Below, one piece after another: positions 22,325-31,365 of a stretch of 64,000 bases of DNA (positions are counted from its first letter, which is position 1; every line of letters begins with the position of its first letter). The stretch covers positions 83,482 through 147,481 of the forward strand of contig CAYHEC010000006.1 of NCBI GenBank assembly GCA_964355675.1, given 5' to 3'. The notes under the pieces were generated by a model. That model did no database searches. It saw only the letters and a program-made list of their open reading frames with translations, and had not been told where the DNA came from. Position numbers and translations under genes: made by a program. The DNA comes from CAMBDS01 sp964355675. GTDB taxonomy: Bacteria; Electryoneota; AABM5-125-24; Hatepunaeales; Hatepunaeaceae.

Positions 22325-24646
22325 CTACCGTATTAGCACGACCTTCTTGGTCGAAACGTCCTGCCCGGACTGAAGGCGGACGAGATAGACTCCGGCTGGG
22401 ACTAAGGAGGCGTTCCAGGTAGCGCTACTCGTTTCTTCTGGCGACCCCCTGCGGTCGGCAGAGTTCCTTTCCGTCAACCACGGGGGGTTGACGGAAGAAC
22501 CACCATCCACCAGACTGACAACCTCCCGCCCCGAGACGTCGTAGATTGCCAACTGTAGGGGCACAAGGCCTTGTGCCCCTACGTCGTATCGTATCACAAG
22601 CATCGAATTGAACGGATTCGGCGATACATTCAGTAGGACATGCGTCCCCGCTTGTCCAACCTCTTCGTTCCCAACCCCTAACTCTCTTGCCACCACCTCC
22701 CACGTCACGGTATCCGCCTCAACCGAATCAGCCACAACGACCTGCACGAGGTGAGGCGGACAGCTGTCCGCCTCACCGAAGAACCGCCACTCCAGCATCT
22801 TCTCGTCAAACCGCGCAACCTCCCCATCGACCAACCACGTAATCGACCAGCCGGCTGAATCGGGCTCGCTTGGAACAACCTCAAACCGAACAAGGCTGTC
22901 GGGCAAGACTTCAAGCGTAATGTCTTCCGGCGCAAAGCTCCAGATTGCGCCCTTGACCGCTACATTCCAGACAACCTCGTCGCTCGATTGCTCCCGATAA
23001 ACAAGCCCCTCGACGGCATAATTCCCCGACTGAAGGAACTCGATGGTAGTGCGGGGCTCCGTACCCGCGTCCTCTTGCTCTCCCTGATTATCGAGATTGG
23101 TCTTTCTCCAGAGATATTCAGGATCGCCGTCGGGAGTGTAGCGAACGATGTCGAGTGAGAAATCAACAGAAGTGCCACGGCGGAGGGCGAGGTCAAGAGT
23201 ATCAGGGGTGAAGGCGGAGATGAAAAGGTCGGTAACGGTGATGTGCCAGCGGATAGTGGTCGAAAATTCCTCATTACTCACTCTACATTCGACAATCTGC
23301 TCACCCAATTGATCGAATTGAATCGTAACTGTCGTATCCTGACCCAAAGCGTCGTTTTCATTCAAAAGCCAGAGATAGGATAGGTCGAGACGGCGCTGAT
23401 CGTTTGCGAGGACGAGAAATCTGATACTATCCTGAAGCAACACAGTTAGCATTGTATCGGTTGGAAAATGCGCAATTATCATTGGGTCAAGTCTAAGCGG
23501 TTCAAGTTTCATAGCGAAAAGGTCATAGCCATTGACTTGCGGAGAGTTGAAAACGTAACCACAAGCAAGTACGCCTCCATCCGGGCTTGCGACAACTGAG
23601 GTAAAGCGATTTGTGAGAGGATCAAAATCTCCAAGTTCATTCATATCATATACAGAAGACCATCTAACATCATCATCCGGAGAGATTACCTGGGCAATTG
23701 GTCTGGCCTCTTGGTTGCGGCTCGCCCAGCCAACCATGATTACATCGTCATTCCTAAGACGAGTGCAACCTTCCCATTGCATCTCGGAACCGAAACCAAA
23801 ATCCTGATTTTCTGTCCAAAGCTCTTCACCTTCGTTATTAATTTTTCTAACTAATAAACTGCGACCATTGCCTTGGAATGACCTTCCAACAATAATGAAT
23901 CCCCCGGGAGCAGAGCATATCGCCTTAGCAAACTCGCTTGTGTTGGCGCCAAGTCCGTAAAGCCTCGTCCAAACGGTTTCACCATCCAAATTAACCTTCT
24001 GTGCAACCATTTGGTACTGAACAAACGGTGGCGTTCGAACAGCGTAGCCAGCGACAATGACTCCTCCATCGGTTTCTCGGAGTCCGTAAAGATAACTATG
24101 CCCGTTTAAGAATTCATATTCCCGACGCCAGACTACTTCTCCATCCGCATCAATTCGCATTAACAATGCAGTATATGGATAGCCATGGCGTATTAGGCCT
24201 GTCGCGACGAAATCGCCGTTCTTCAATTCGATAATTGCCTCTATCGATCTGGAACCATAGGTTCTGAACCAGCGTAATTCACCATCCGGACTTATCCGAT
24301 ATATACAGGCCTCATTAAGGCTGAGACCGCCCACCATAAAGTCCCCGTTATCAGCCTCAATTACCGTTAGGGAAACGTCAGGTCCATTTTCACGACCATA
24401 AGTTTGCTCCCAGATGACCCGGCCTTCGGAGTCAACTTTTACAACGTAACTATCTTGATTGAGGTCTGCATTTGGTGGAGACTGCGTTCCAACCATCAAG
24501 AAAGCTGAGTCTGATGTGGCAAAAACATCACCAGAGTACTCAGGGCCTGATGAACCATAACAATGGAGAAAATCGATGCCAGGTTGACTCCAAGTCGTTA
24601 TAGGCTGAATCAAGATCGCAAGGCTCATATAAATTAATATTTTCAT
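22325..24646 (-). CDS. Secreted repeat protein with T9SS-type sorting domain (paralogue)
   Basis: 773 residues, a paralogue of the protein at 11249-13489 with the same plan: signal peptide (MKILIYMSLAILIQPITTWS), propeller-like repeats (NGDFMVGGLSLNEA, NGDFVATGLIRHGY, GGVIVAGYAVRTPP), Ig-like domains, and a C-terminal sorting domain (SPNPFNSMLVIRY, LAIYDVSGREVV, ATWNASLVPAGVYLVRL, KKVVLIR). The N-terminal halves differ clearly, while 283 bases of the C-terminal half are identical to the paralogue. This points to recent gene conversion or duplication of a module. In the sorting domain a 28-bp palindrome encodes GAQGLVPLQ where the paralogue has a different palindrome. Function unknown; likely surface-exposed. 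Confidence 0.85.
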   Translation of the reverse strand: MKILIYMSLAILIQPITTWSQPGIDFLHCYGSSGPEYSGDVFATSDSAFLMVGTQSPPNADLNQDSYVVKVDSEGRVIWEQTYGRENGPDVSLTVIEADNGDFMVGGLSLNEACIYRISPDGELRWFRTYGSRSIEAIIELKNGDFVATGLIRHGYPYTALLMRIDADGEVVWRREYEFLNGHSYLYGLRETDGGVIVAGYAVRTPPFVQYQMVAQKVNLDGETVWTRLYGLGANTSEFAKAICSAPGGFIIVGRSFQGNGRSLLVRKINNEGEELWTENQDFGFGSEMQWEGCTRLRNDDVIMVGWASRNQEARPIAQVISPDDDVRWSSVYDMNELGDFDPLTNRFTSVVASPDGGVLACGYVFNSPQVNGYDLFAMKLEPLRLDPMIIAHFPTDTMLTVLLQDSIRFLVLANDQRRLDLSYLWLLNENDALGQDTTVTIQFDQLGEQIVECRVSNEEFSTTIRWHITVTDLFISAFTPDTLDLALRRGTSVDFSLDIVRYTPDGDPEYLWRKTNLDNQGEQEDAGTEPRTTIEFLQSGNYAVEGLVYREQSSDEVVWNVAVKGAIWSFAPEDITLEVLPDSLVRFEVVPSEPDSAGWSITWLVDGEVARFDEKMLEWRFFGEADSCPPHLVQVVVADSVEADTVTWEVVARELGVGNEEVGQAGTHVLLNVSPNPFNSMLVIRYDVGAQGLVPLQLAIYDVSGREVVSLVDGGSSVNPPWLTERNSADRRGSPEETSSATWNASLVPAGVYLVRLQSGQDVSTKKVVLIR
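22555..22582. repeat. 28-bp perfect palindrome in the sorting-domain coding region
   Basis: Half-site GTAGGGGCACAAGG. Same family as the intergenic palindrome at 11225-11252 (two compensating base changes). It is read in frame, in the turn between two strands of the sorting domain. Confidence 0.9.
22750..22777. repeat. 28-bp perfect palindrome inside a coding region (second copy)
   Basis: Identical to 11671-11698, inside the 283-bp block shared by the two T9SS genes (11591-11873 and 22670-22952). Confidence 0.9.
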
Positions 24647-24727
24647 TAGGTAATCCTGATTAATTTCTGTTTAGTCGGGAGGGGGGATACCCTCCCCACT
24701 GTTTGGCTTTGAGATTAGTAGAAACCG

Positions 24728-25061
24728 CTATTGGTTTTCATGAAAAGTATAAGTTACCTGCGGGTAATTGATCTGATACGCTAGGGTGCCATCATATCTC
24801 GGATCGGTTATCTCAGGCACCCAAAATGTCGCAGCTGCAACCGGTGTTGAATTTACTGTGAAACTTCCGTCGCCGTCAGTGGAACCGGTGTACTCTGTCC
24901 ATATAGCCCGTACCCGTTTCGACCCAGATACTCACGGTATAACCGACACACTTAGTCCCAGACGAGTCCAGCACTACCATTGTGTGATCTAACGCCAACG
25001 CCGTTCCGCTCATCCCAACCACGAGACAGAGTGCAACTAATAACAAGGCGAACTTTTTCAT
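24728..25061 (-). pseudogene. Small exported protein gene with a single-base frameshift
   Basis: A strong GGAGGAAG ribosome binding site and an ATG at 25061 start an exported protein (signal peptide FALLLVALCLVVGMSGTALA). The frame closes early after GYTVSIWVETGTGYMDRV. A neighbouring frame continues with WTEYTGSTDGDGSFTVNST and VPEITDPRYDGTLAYQINY to a stop at 24728. Removing one G from the GGG at about 24907-24909 joins the two into a 110-residue protein with a beta-sandwich look (TDGDGSFTV). Either the gene is freshly broken or the sequence has a one-base error. Function unknown. It is just upstream of a T9SS gene, as is the small exported gene at 13587. Confidence 0.65.
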
Positions 25062-25104
25062 TACTTCCTCCAAAATTTGACTTCCTTCCGAACTTTTACT
25101 ATCT

Positions 25105-25138
25105 TGGAGGTGCATCCGTTTGCGCGGACGCACCTCCA
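25105..25138. repeat. Hairpin in the leader of the frameshifted gene
   Basis: Fourteen-bp arms TGGAGGTGCATCCG / CGGACGCACCTCCA with one mismatch. A further palindrome GCTGTCAGCC / GGCTGACAGC lies at 25212-25237. The gene-free stretch 25062-25754 contains these, a CCTCG-stem hairpin near 25260-25300, fragments of the CACAGCTTTGC family near 25575-25665 and the typA terminator. No gene was recognised. Confidence 0.65.
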
Positions 25139-25680
25139 CATTTTAGGGCGTCTCTTCTGCTTTTGTCGGCTACGGAGAGACGCTCGTGGTTTTTGCCACA
25201 TTCTATCGCAAGCTGTCAGCCGCGGCGGGCTGACAGCGGTTTATCAAAAAAACAGAGAACCCTCGTCCGGGTGGCTTTCAAGCTCCGGCGAGGGTTTAGT
25301 AGTCTCTAAGCTCCAGAAATACTGGAGAGAGTTCCACTCGTTGTCATAAAATTCAGCATAGTTAATTAATAAAAAGTTGACGCAATCGAATAACGGCAAT
25401 ATGTTCGTGACCGGTTACCATTGGACGACCATTTCTAATATATGCTTCGGTTAGCAGGTTGTCAAGAGATTTCTTTTTTTTATTTTTTTTAATAATTAGC
25501 GTAAATTGCGAAGTCACGTACCGGCGACACCACACAAGTTTAGTTTCCGACCACAGCGGGTCGGCAATGGAATGGCAAATCCCCTCCCAGCAAAGCTGTG
25601 CGCGCTACTCACCACGATTTTTCATCTTTTGGGTTTCGGGCAGTAGCCCCTCCAAGCTGTGCTATAAGGAATCAAATAAC

Positions 25681-25715
25681 AAACGCCCCAACCGATTGAA
25701 CGGTTCAGGGCGTTT
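25681..25715 (-). terminator. Terminator of typA
   Basis: Long hairpin AAACGCCC...GGGCGTTT with inner AACCG/CGGTT pairing, 40 bp beyond the typA stop. The T-rich tail on the minus strand is short. Confidence 0.5.
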
Positions 25716-25754
25716 GACTTCTTTACTTGCCTTGATGAGTCGGCGGTGACCCAC

Positions 25755-27572
25755 CTACCCTGCCCGATCAGCTTTCTTCTGCTCGTTCGGGTCGAGGTAC
25801 TTCTTTCGCAAGCGGATAGATTTCGGAGTAATCTCAACAAGCTCGTTGTCGGAGATGAACTCAAGTGCGCCCTCAAGCGATAACAGCCTTGGCGGATGAA
25901 GATGATAGGCTTCCTCTGAATTCGACATTCTCATGTTGGTAAGCTGTTTCTCTTTTGTCGCGTTAACCCATATATCAGAATCGCGCGAATTCTCTCCCAC
26001 AATTCGTCCTGCATACACATCCTGCCCCGGCTCGATGATCATCCTGCCACGTTCCTGAATACTCTCGATAGCATAAGCCGTTGTTCTCCCAGTCCGGTCA
26101 GCCACCAACACCCCGGTCAGCCTGTGCATGATGTCTCCTGCCCAAGGTCTGTGCCCGAGGAAAATATGGTTAATCACTGCTGTACCGCGTGTCTCGACCA
26201 TCAGTTGTGATCTGAGGCCGATCAGTCCGCGCATCGGTATCTCAAATTCGAATCGCACCCACCCGGACTGGTGATTTAACATTTTCATCATCTTGCCTTT
26301 GCGAAGTCCCATCGCCGAAGTAACGACTCCGACAAAAGCCTCAGGGCAGTCAACCATCAGAAACTCAAAAGGTTCGTGGAGTATCCCATTGACATTTTTG
26401 GTGATAACATTCGGTTTACCGACGGCAAACTCGTAACCTTCACGGCGCATTGTTTCGATCAGAATAGCTATTTGAAGCTCCCCACGACCGATCACCTTGA
26501 ATGAGTCAGTCATGGCGGTTTCCTCGACACGCAACGAAGGATTAAGCTGAATTTCCTTCCATAGCCGGTCACGAACCTGCCTGCTGGTGACGTACTTTCC
26601 CTCGCGCCCGGCAAAGGGCGAGGTGTTGACAGAGAATACCACTTCCAATGTCGGTTCGTCGATGTGGAGGGGTGGGAGTGGTCGCGGGTCTTCCGGATCG
26701 GTTAGCGTGTCGCCAAGCTCAATGCTTTCGACGCCCGCGATGGCTACGATATCACCGGGTTGCGCCAAATCGATAGGAGTCCGCTTCAAGCCACTGAAGC
26801 CGAGAAGTTGGGTGATTTTAGCCTTTTTTGCCTGCTCGCCATCACCGATCTGCACATATTGCCCGTTTCGTACACTTCCGTTCGTCACGCGACCTATGCA
26901 GATACGTCCGAGGTAGTCGCTGTAGTCCATACTGGTTATTTGAAGCTGAAGCGGATGTCCCTCCTCAAATACAGGTCCGGGTACACTTTGTTTAATCATT
27001 CGAAAAAGTGGTTCCAGATCTACTCCGGGTTGGGACAGGTCAAGAGTTGCCGTTCCTGCGCGGGCATTTGTGTAGATGATCGGAAAATGACACTGCTCTT
27101 CGGTTGCGTCAAGATCGAGAAAAAGCTCGAGCACCTCATCGACAACCTCTTCGATTCTCGCGTCGGAGCGATCGATCTTGTTGATGACCACCACAGGGGA
27201 CAGACCACTCTCGAGCGCATTGGAGAGAACATAGCGTGTTTGAGGAAGGGGGCCTTCAGAAGCGTCCACCAGTAACAGACAGCCATCGACCATTTTAAGT
27301 ATTCGCTGAACTTCTCCGCCGAAGTCGGAGTGGCCGGGAGTATCGACGATATTAATGGTGATGTCTTCGAATGGTATAGCAGTATTTTTCGCCATGATTG
27401 TGATGCCTTTTTCTCTTTCGAGATCGAGGCGGTCCATCGCACGTTCGGCGACTGCTTCATTGGAACGAAAAATTCCGGACTGCTTTAGCATGGCGTCAAC
27501 CAGTGTCGTTTTGCCATGATCGACGTGGGCGATTATTGCGACATTCCGCAGGTCGGCTCGTTGTTTTATCAT
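25755..27572 (-). CDS. typA: Translational GTPase TypA/BipA
   Basis: 605 residues, full length. This ribosome-binding GTPase is involved in 50S assembly and stress or cold adaptation. GTPase motifs: AHVDHGKTTLVDAM (G1), REKGITIMAKN (G2), DTPGHSDFGGEV (G3), NKIDRSDA (G4). The EF-G-like domains follow (MDYSDYLGRICIGRV, VGKPNVITK) and the TypA-specific C-terminal domain has GLIGLRSQLMVETRGTAVIN. The ATG start at 27572 fits the family N-terminus. It stands alone between the exported-protein region and the M16 peptidase. Confidence 0.96.
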   Translation of the reverse strand: MIKQRADLRNVAIIAHVDHGKTTLVDAMLKQSGIFRSNEAVAERAMDRLDLEREKGITIMAKNTAIPFEDITINIVDTPGHSDFGGEVQRILKMVDGCLLLVDASEGPLPQTRYVLSNALESGLSPVVVINKIDRSDARIEEVVDEVLELFLDLDATEEQCHFPIIYTNARAGTATLDLSQPGVDLEPLFRMIKQSVPGPVFEEGHPLQLQITSMDYSDYLGRICIGRVTNGSVRNGQYVQIGDGEQAKKAKITQLLGFSGLKRTPIDLAQPGDIVAIAGVESIELGDTLTDPEDPRPLPPLHIDEPTLEVVFSVNTSPFAGREGKYVTSRQVRDRLWKEIQLNPSLRVEETAMTDSFKVIGRGELQIAILIETMRREGYEFAVGKPNVITKNVNGILHEPFEFLMVDCPEAFVGVVTSAMGLRKGKMMKMLNHQSGWVRFEFEIPMRGLIGLRSQLMVETRGTAVINHIFLGHRPWAGDIMHRLTGVLVADRTGRTTAYAIESIQERGRMIIEPGQDVYAGRIVGENSRDSDIWVNATKEKQLTNMRMSNSEEAYHLHPPRLLSLEGALEFISDNELVEITPKSIRLRKKYLDPNEQKKADRAG

Positions 27573-27700
27573 ATTGCCATAGTTAAGATACGTTTATTGA
27601 ATTGCGAACTATTATTAAGAGTGCGGCTTATAGAAGCACTTTGGAGGGCTGACTTTCGGTCCGCCCTTGAGGGAAGGGTGAGACACCCCACAACAGCAGA

Positions 27701-30262
27701 TCACTTGACGATTATTGTCGCCAAGCCATCTTTGGTAAGATATTTTTCTGCCGCGGCCTTGACAGACTCAGGCGTCAGAGATCGAAACGCCTCGATCAAA
27801 TGCGCACGCGAGTCAGGGTCACTCCAGTAGTACTCCCCTGTACCCATAGCAAAAGCCTGCCCTATTCGCGCCATATCGCGCATCATCAGACGACCCGCAA
27901 TTGCCGCACTAAGCTTTTCTATCTCTTCAGTCGTAAAGACGTGTGTCTGAAGTACATCCAGAAGTTCATTGATTCCGGACTCAGATTCGCTAAGTTTTTC
28001 GGGTCGAGTGCCAATAGAAATTTCCCACAACCCCCAGAGCATATCTTTTTCGCCGCGTTGGTAAATGACTGAACTCCCCAGCGAGTAAGCAAGGCCTCTG
28101 GTCTCTCGCAAAACCATTCCCATTCTTTCGCTGAACCAACTATTAGCGATGGTCAACGACGCTCGGTCGGCGGGCGAAACATCGACGAGAACTTTCCCCA
28201 TCACAACTGCGCCTTGAGGCTTCCCGAGTATGATAGTGTCGCGAAGTGATACGCTCCTCAGCGACCGTTCTGGTTTACCCCAACCCTCTGGATGCTCGAA
28301 TTTGAATTTATTGTTTTTTGCGAATGATTTAACCACCGCATCGGCCGCCTCTTCGGCTGGAACGGGACCAGAAACGGTAATGATGAGGTTTTCCGGATGA
28401 AGGTAAGACGTTCTCAATCGTTCGATTTCTGCAAGTGATACTTTTTCGACGTCTCCGTAAACTGGAGCCGCAAGCGAAGTGCTACCGACTGCGTTTTCCC
28501 TAAGCTTACCAATTCCGACGCCAGCCGGATTGCGAAAAGATGCGGCTCTTCCGGCGGCGACGCCTTCTTTTGCGGAAGAGACAAGTTCTTCGGTCAAGGG
28601 AGTCGTCAATAACAGCTCGGCCAATATATCAACACCTTCCTTCCAACTACCGGGCAAAAGCTCGAATCGCACGAATGAGTATTCTGGAGCGGTATAGTAG
28701 TCATCGTAAGGTATCGCCGGGCTATCGGCAGTCTTGATTGTCGCCGCAAGCGTTTCCAGTCGGTTGCCTAATTTTTGACCAACCGCAACGGCTTCTCCCA
28801 GCGTCCGATGGAGCAAGTCAACCGACCCCGGATGATAGACACGATCCCATAACCAGCGGTCTTTTGCGAGGACGTGTACAGCAAAAACTCGCGCCGTCGG
28901 ATCACTCTTGACAATAACAGTGGGCATTCCTTCGCCACTTCGACGAGTGCTACCAGAATACTCGCTGGCAATCTCACTCTTTGCTTCCAATCCAGGTTCG
29001 ATAGCGACGAGAAGTCGAGCCGGTGTTAACAGCCATTTCTTTGTTACAACTTGAAGTTGTTCTGGACTCGTTTTGGCCATCCGGTCATTCCAAGAGGCGA
29101 ACTCGTCCCAAGATACCACCGCCCAGTACGAGGCGTACATCATACCATAGTAATGAAGTCGTTCGGTATTGTAAACTTGCTCAGCAAGATAGCCTCTCGT
29201 CAAACGAGCGATTTCATTTTTATCGACGGGTTTATTAATCAGCCGTTCGAGCTCGGCATCAAGCAAGCTGACAAGTTTGGCGTTATCGGGACCCTCTTTG
29301 GGCGCAGAAAGGGTAATTGTAGCAACAGAAACATCGGGATCAAGGGACAAGTCAGTTCCACCACTGACGCCAGAGGGCAAATTCGCTTCGAACCGTTTGT
29401 CCAGAGCGCGAAGCTGAAGCATGAAAGCTACGAATTCGGGACTGCCAGGCTTAGGAGCCGCCATCGCGACCATGACTTTGCGCATTCTTCCCGGAGTTTC
29501 TTTGACGATTGTACCCATTGAAGAAAGAGAGTTGAAGTCTGGCGATTCGATTGTCCGACGGGGAGGGATTTCAGCGGGTGGATAGGGGCTCAATCGTTCG
29601 TTAAACCAGTCGAAAAGGCTGTCTGCATCAAAATCTCCAGTTGCAAAGAGCATCGAGTTGTTTGGTTGATACCACCTTTTATAAAATGCCATCACCGAGT
29701 CACGTTCCAGTCGCGATATGCTTTCGGTTGTTCCAAGCACTTCCCGTGACAAAGGCGAATTGCCGTATAATATCTCGCCAAACATTCGTTGTACGCCGTC
29801 ATCAGACGTGTTGGAGCGTGCGATCTCTTCGATAACGATGCCCCGTTCTTTCTCAACCTTCGCTTCAGGGAGAATCGAGGCGAACACCATATCGGCGAGG
29901 ATGTCGAATCCGGTCACGAATTTATCTTTTTCAACCAATACCATAAAATCTGTGAAGTGTGAGCCGGTATGGGCATTGTTATAAGCGCCGATCCGGTCGA
30001 ACCCCGCGTATATTTCTTCTTGTGTACGAGTCTTCGTACCGTTGAAGAGAAGATGTTCGAGGAAATGCGCCGAGCCCCATGTCTGCCATGTTTCGTCTCT
30101 TGCACCGATTTTGACAATGATGTTGGCGGCTATCATCGGAACCGAATGGTTTTCGACAAGGACGACGTCCATGCCATTGCTAAGGCGTCCACTGCGAATA
30201 CCGGAAGATGCTTGCAAGCTAAGAGGTACGAGTAGTGTAATTAGAAAGAGTTTGAGTTTCAT
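27701..30262 (-). CDS. Secreted M16-family zinc peptidase
   Basis: 853 residues. Signal peptide LFLITLLVPLSLQASS, so probably periplasmic or surface-bound. The N-terminal half carries the inverted zinc motif HFLEHLLFNG (HxxEH), with the third ligand Glu in KERGIVIEEIARS. The second half (from about residue 440) is the homologous inactive M16 domain, as in bacterial two-domain enzymes. Segments typical of the family include NNAHTGSHFTDFMVLVEKD and RMGMVLRETRGLAYSLG. It probably degrades peptides in the envelope. No paired M16 subunit is adjacent. A nested inverted repeat separates it from dedA. Confidence 0.88.
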   Translation of the reverse strand: MKLKLFLITLLVPLSLQASSGIRSGRLSNGMDVVLVENHSVPMIAANIIVKIGARDETWQTWGSAHFLEHLLFNGTKTRTQEEIYAGFDRIGAYNNAHTGSHFTDFMVLVEKDKFVTGFDILADMVFASILPEAKVEKERGIVIEEIARSNTSDDGVQRMFGEILYGNSPLSREVLGTTESISRLERDSVMAFYKRWYQPNNSMLFATGDFDADSLFDWFNERLSPYPPAEIPPRRTIESPDFNSLSSMGTIVKETPGRMRKVMVAMAAPKPGSPEFVAFMLQLRALDKRFEANLPSGVSGGTDLSLDPDVSVATITLSAPKEGPDNAKLVSLLDAELERLINKPVDKNEIARLTRGYLAEQVYNTERLHYYGMMYASYWAVVSWDEFASWNDRMAKTSPEQLQVVTKKWLLTPARLLVAIEPGLEAKSEIASEYSGSTRRSGEGMPTVIVKSDPTARVFAVHVLAKDRWLWDRVYHPGSVDLLHRTLGEAVAVGQKLGNRLETLAATIKTADSPAIPYDDYYTAPEYSFVRFELLPGSWKEGVDILAELLLTTPLTEELVSSAKEGVAAGRAASFRNPAGVGIGKLRENAVGSTSLAAPVYGDVEKVSLAEIERLRTSYLHPENLIITVSGPVPAEEAADAVVKSFAKNNKFKFEHPEGWGKPERSLRSVSLRDTIILGKPQGAVVMGKVLVDVSPADRASLTIANSWFSERMGMVLRETRGLAYSLGSSVIYQRGEKDMLWGLWEISIGTRPEKLSESESGINELLDVLQTHVFTTEEIEKLSAAIAGRLMMRDMARIGQAFAMGTGEYYWSDPDSRAHLIEAFRSLTPESVKAAAEKYLTKDGLATIIVK

Positions 30263-30326
30263 TGATGGTCAGTCAAGAATGATGATTATTTGAGATTACT
30301 ATTAATTCGTTCAGTTTATTTTGGCA

Positions 30327-30526
30327 CTTGGAGGGCGGACTTTCAGAGTTCGTTGATTTATTCGCTTGGTACGCCAATTCGGACAAGATTCTCTTGGAGG
30401 GGGGGCTTCAGCCCCCCTTGTTTGTGCTTGATTGTCCTTTAGGGGGGGCTGAAGCCCCCCCTCCAAGAGGATCAAATCTCTACTCGAACGAATAAATCAA
30501 CGAACTCTGAAAGTCCGCCCTCCAAG
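30327..30526. repeat. 200-bp nested inverted-repeat element
   Basis: Perfect 38-bp outer arms (30327-30364 and 30489-30526) beginning CTTGGAGGGCGGACTTTC and containing GAGTTCGTTGATTTATTCG. Inside are a second pair of near-perfect arms, CTCTTGGAGGGGGGGCTTC (from 30391) and its complement (ending 30469). The right side, 30455-30507, is identical over 53 bp to the last bases of the window (63948-64000), so the unit is dispersed. It ends 4 bp before the dedA stop codon. Confidence 0.85.
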
Positions 30527-30530
30527 AGAA

Positions 30531-31175
30531 TCAACTCTCTTCTTTTTTGAGCTTATGCTGGATCAGCCCTATTATTGTCGGAAAGAACGAGAGAACGACA
30601 ATTATGAGAATGACTGCGGTAAGATTTCTCTTCACGACCGGTATATTCCCAAAGAAGTATCCCCCCCAGAGGAATATCGTCACCCAAAGAAAACTGCCAA
30701 TCACATTGAAAAATGTGAACTTCTTATATTCCATCTTCCCCACTCCGGCGAGGAAGGGTGCGACCGTCCTGACTATTGGCAGAAAGCGCGCAATAATAAT
30801 CGTTTTACTGCCATACTTTTCGAAGAAAATTTTTGTTTTATCAAGATAGTCTCTCTTCAAAAATCGATAATTCTTCTCTAGTACTGCGGGCCCCATCCAT
30901 CTTCCAATAGAGTAGTTCAGCGAATTGCCCGCAATGCCTGCAACAAGCAACAGAAAGTAGAGAAGCCATGGATCAAGCCATCCTGCCGCCGCAAAAGCTC
31001 CGACCACAAAGATTAGAGAATCTCCGGGAAGGAATGGAGTTACGACAAATCCAGTTTCGGCAAAGATCGTAAGTGATACAAGTAGATAAGTCCACCCGCC
31101 ATAACTTTCCAGTATTTGTTGAAGATGTTTATCGAGATGGAGAAAGAAGTCGAGCGAAGCGAGAAGGAAGTCCAA
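30531..31175 (-). CDS. DedA-family inner membrane protein
   Basis: 214 residues. DedA proteins are inner-membrane proteins linked to lipid (undecaprenyl phosphate or phospholipid) flipping and envelope homeostasis. Several membrane segments are visible (about 28-50, 55-75, 140-165, 180-200). The re-entrant motif FAETGFVVTPFLPGDSLIFV and the second IIIARFLPIVRTVAPFLAG match the family. The start is TTG at 31175 with only a weak ribosome binding site, and no better in-frame start lies downstream. The C-terminus is lysine-rich (HKLKKEES). Confidence 0.88.
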   Translation of the reverse strand: MDFLLASLDFFLHLDKHLQQILESYGGWTYLLVSLTIFAETGFVVTPFLPGDSLIFVVGAFAAAGWLDPWLLYFLLLVAGIAGNSLNYSIGRWMGPAVLEKNYRFLKRDYLDKTKIFFEKYGSKTIIIARFLPIVRTVAPFLAGVGKMEYKKFTFFNVIGSFLWVTIFLWGGYFFGNIPVVKRNLTAVILIIVVLSFFPTIIGLIQHKLKKEES

Positions 31176-31365
31176 ATAGTAATCCGACTAAGGTTAAGAT
31201 GAATTATAATATGCTGTCGCTAAAGATACGAAATATTATTGATTTATCTATCGGAAATAGTGATTTTAAGGAGTTGGAATGATAATTCTTGCGTAACGGA
31301 CAAAGCGATTTCGATTGGAGTTGTGCCCTTGGAGCGGGCATTCCTGCCTGCCCTACAAGATGTCA

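Noticed and set aside
25459..25749. 96-codon plus-strand ORF downstream of typA
   Set aside because: It begins in low-complexity T-rich sequence, crosses palindromes and the typA terminator, and has no recognisable domain or ribosome binding site.
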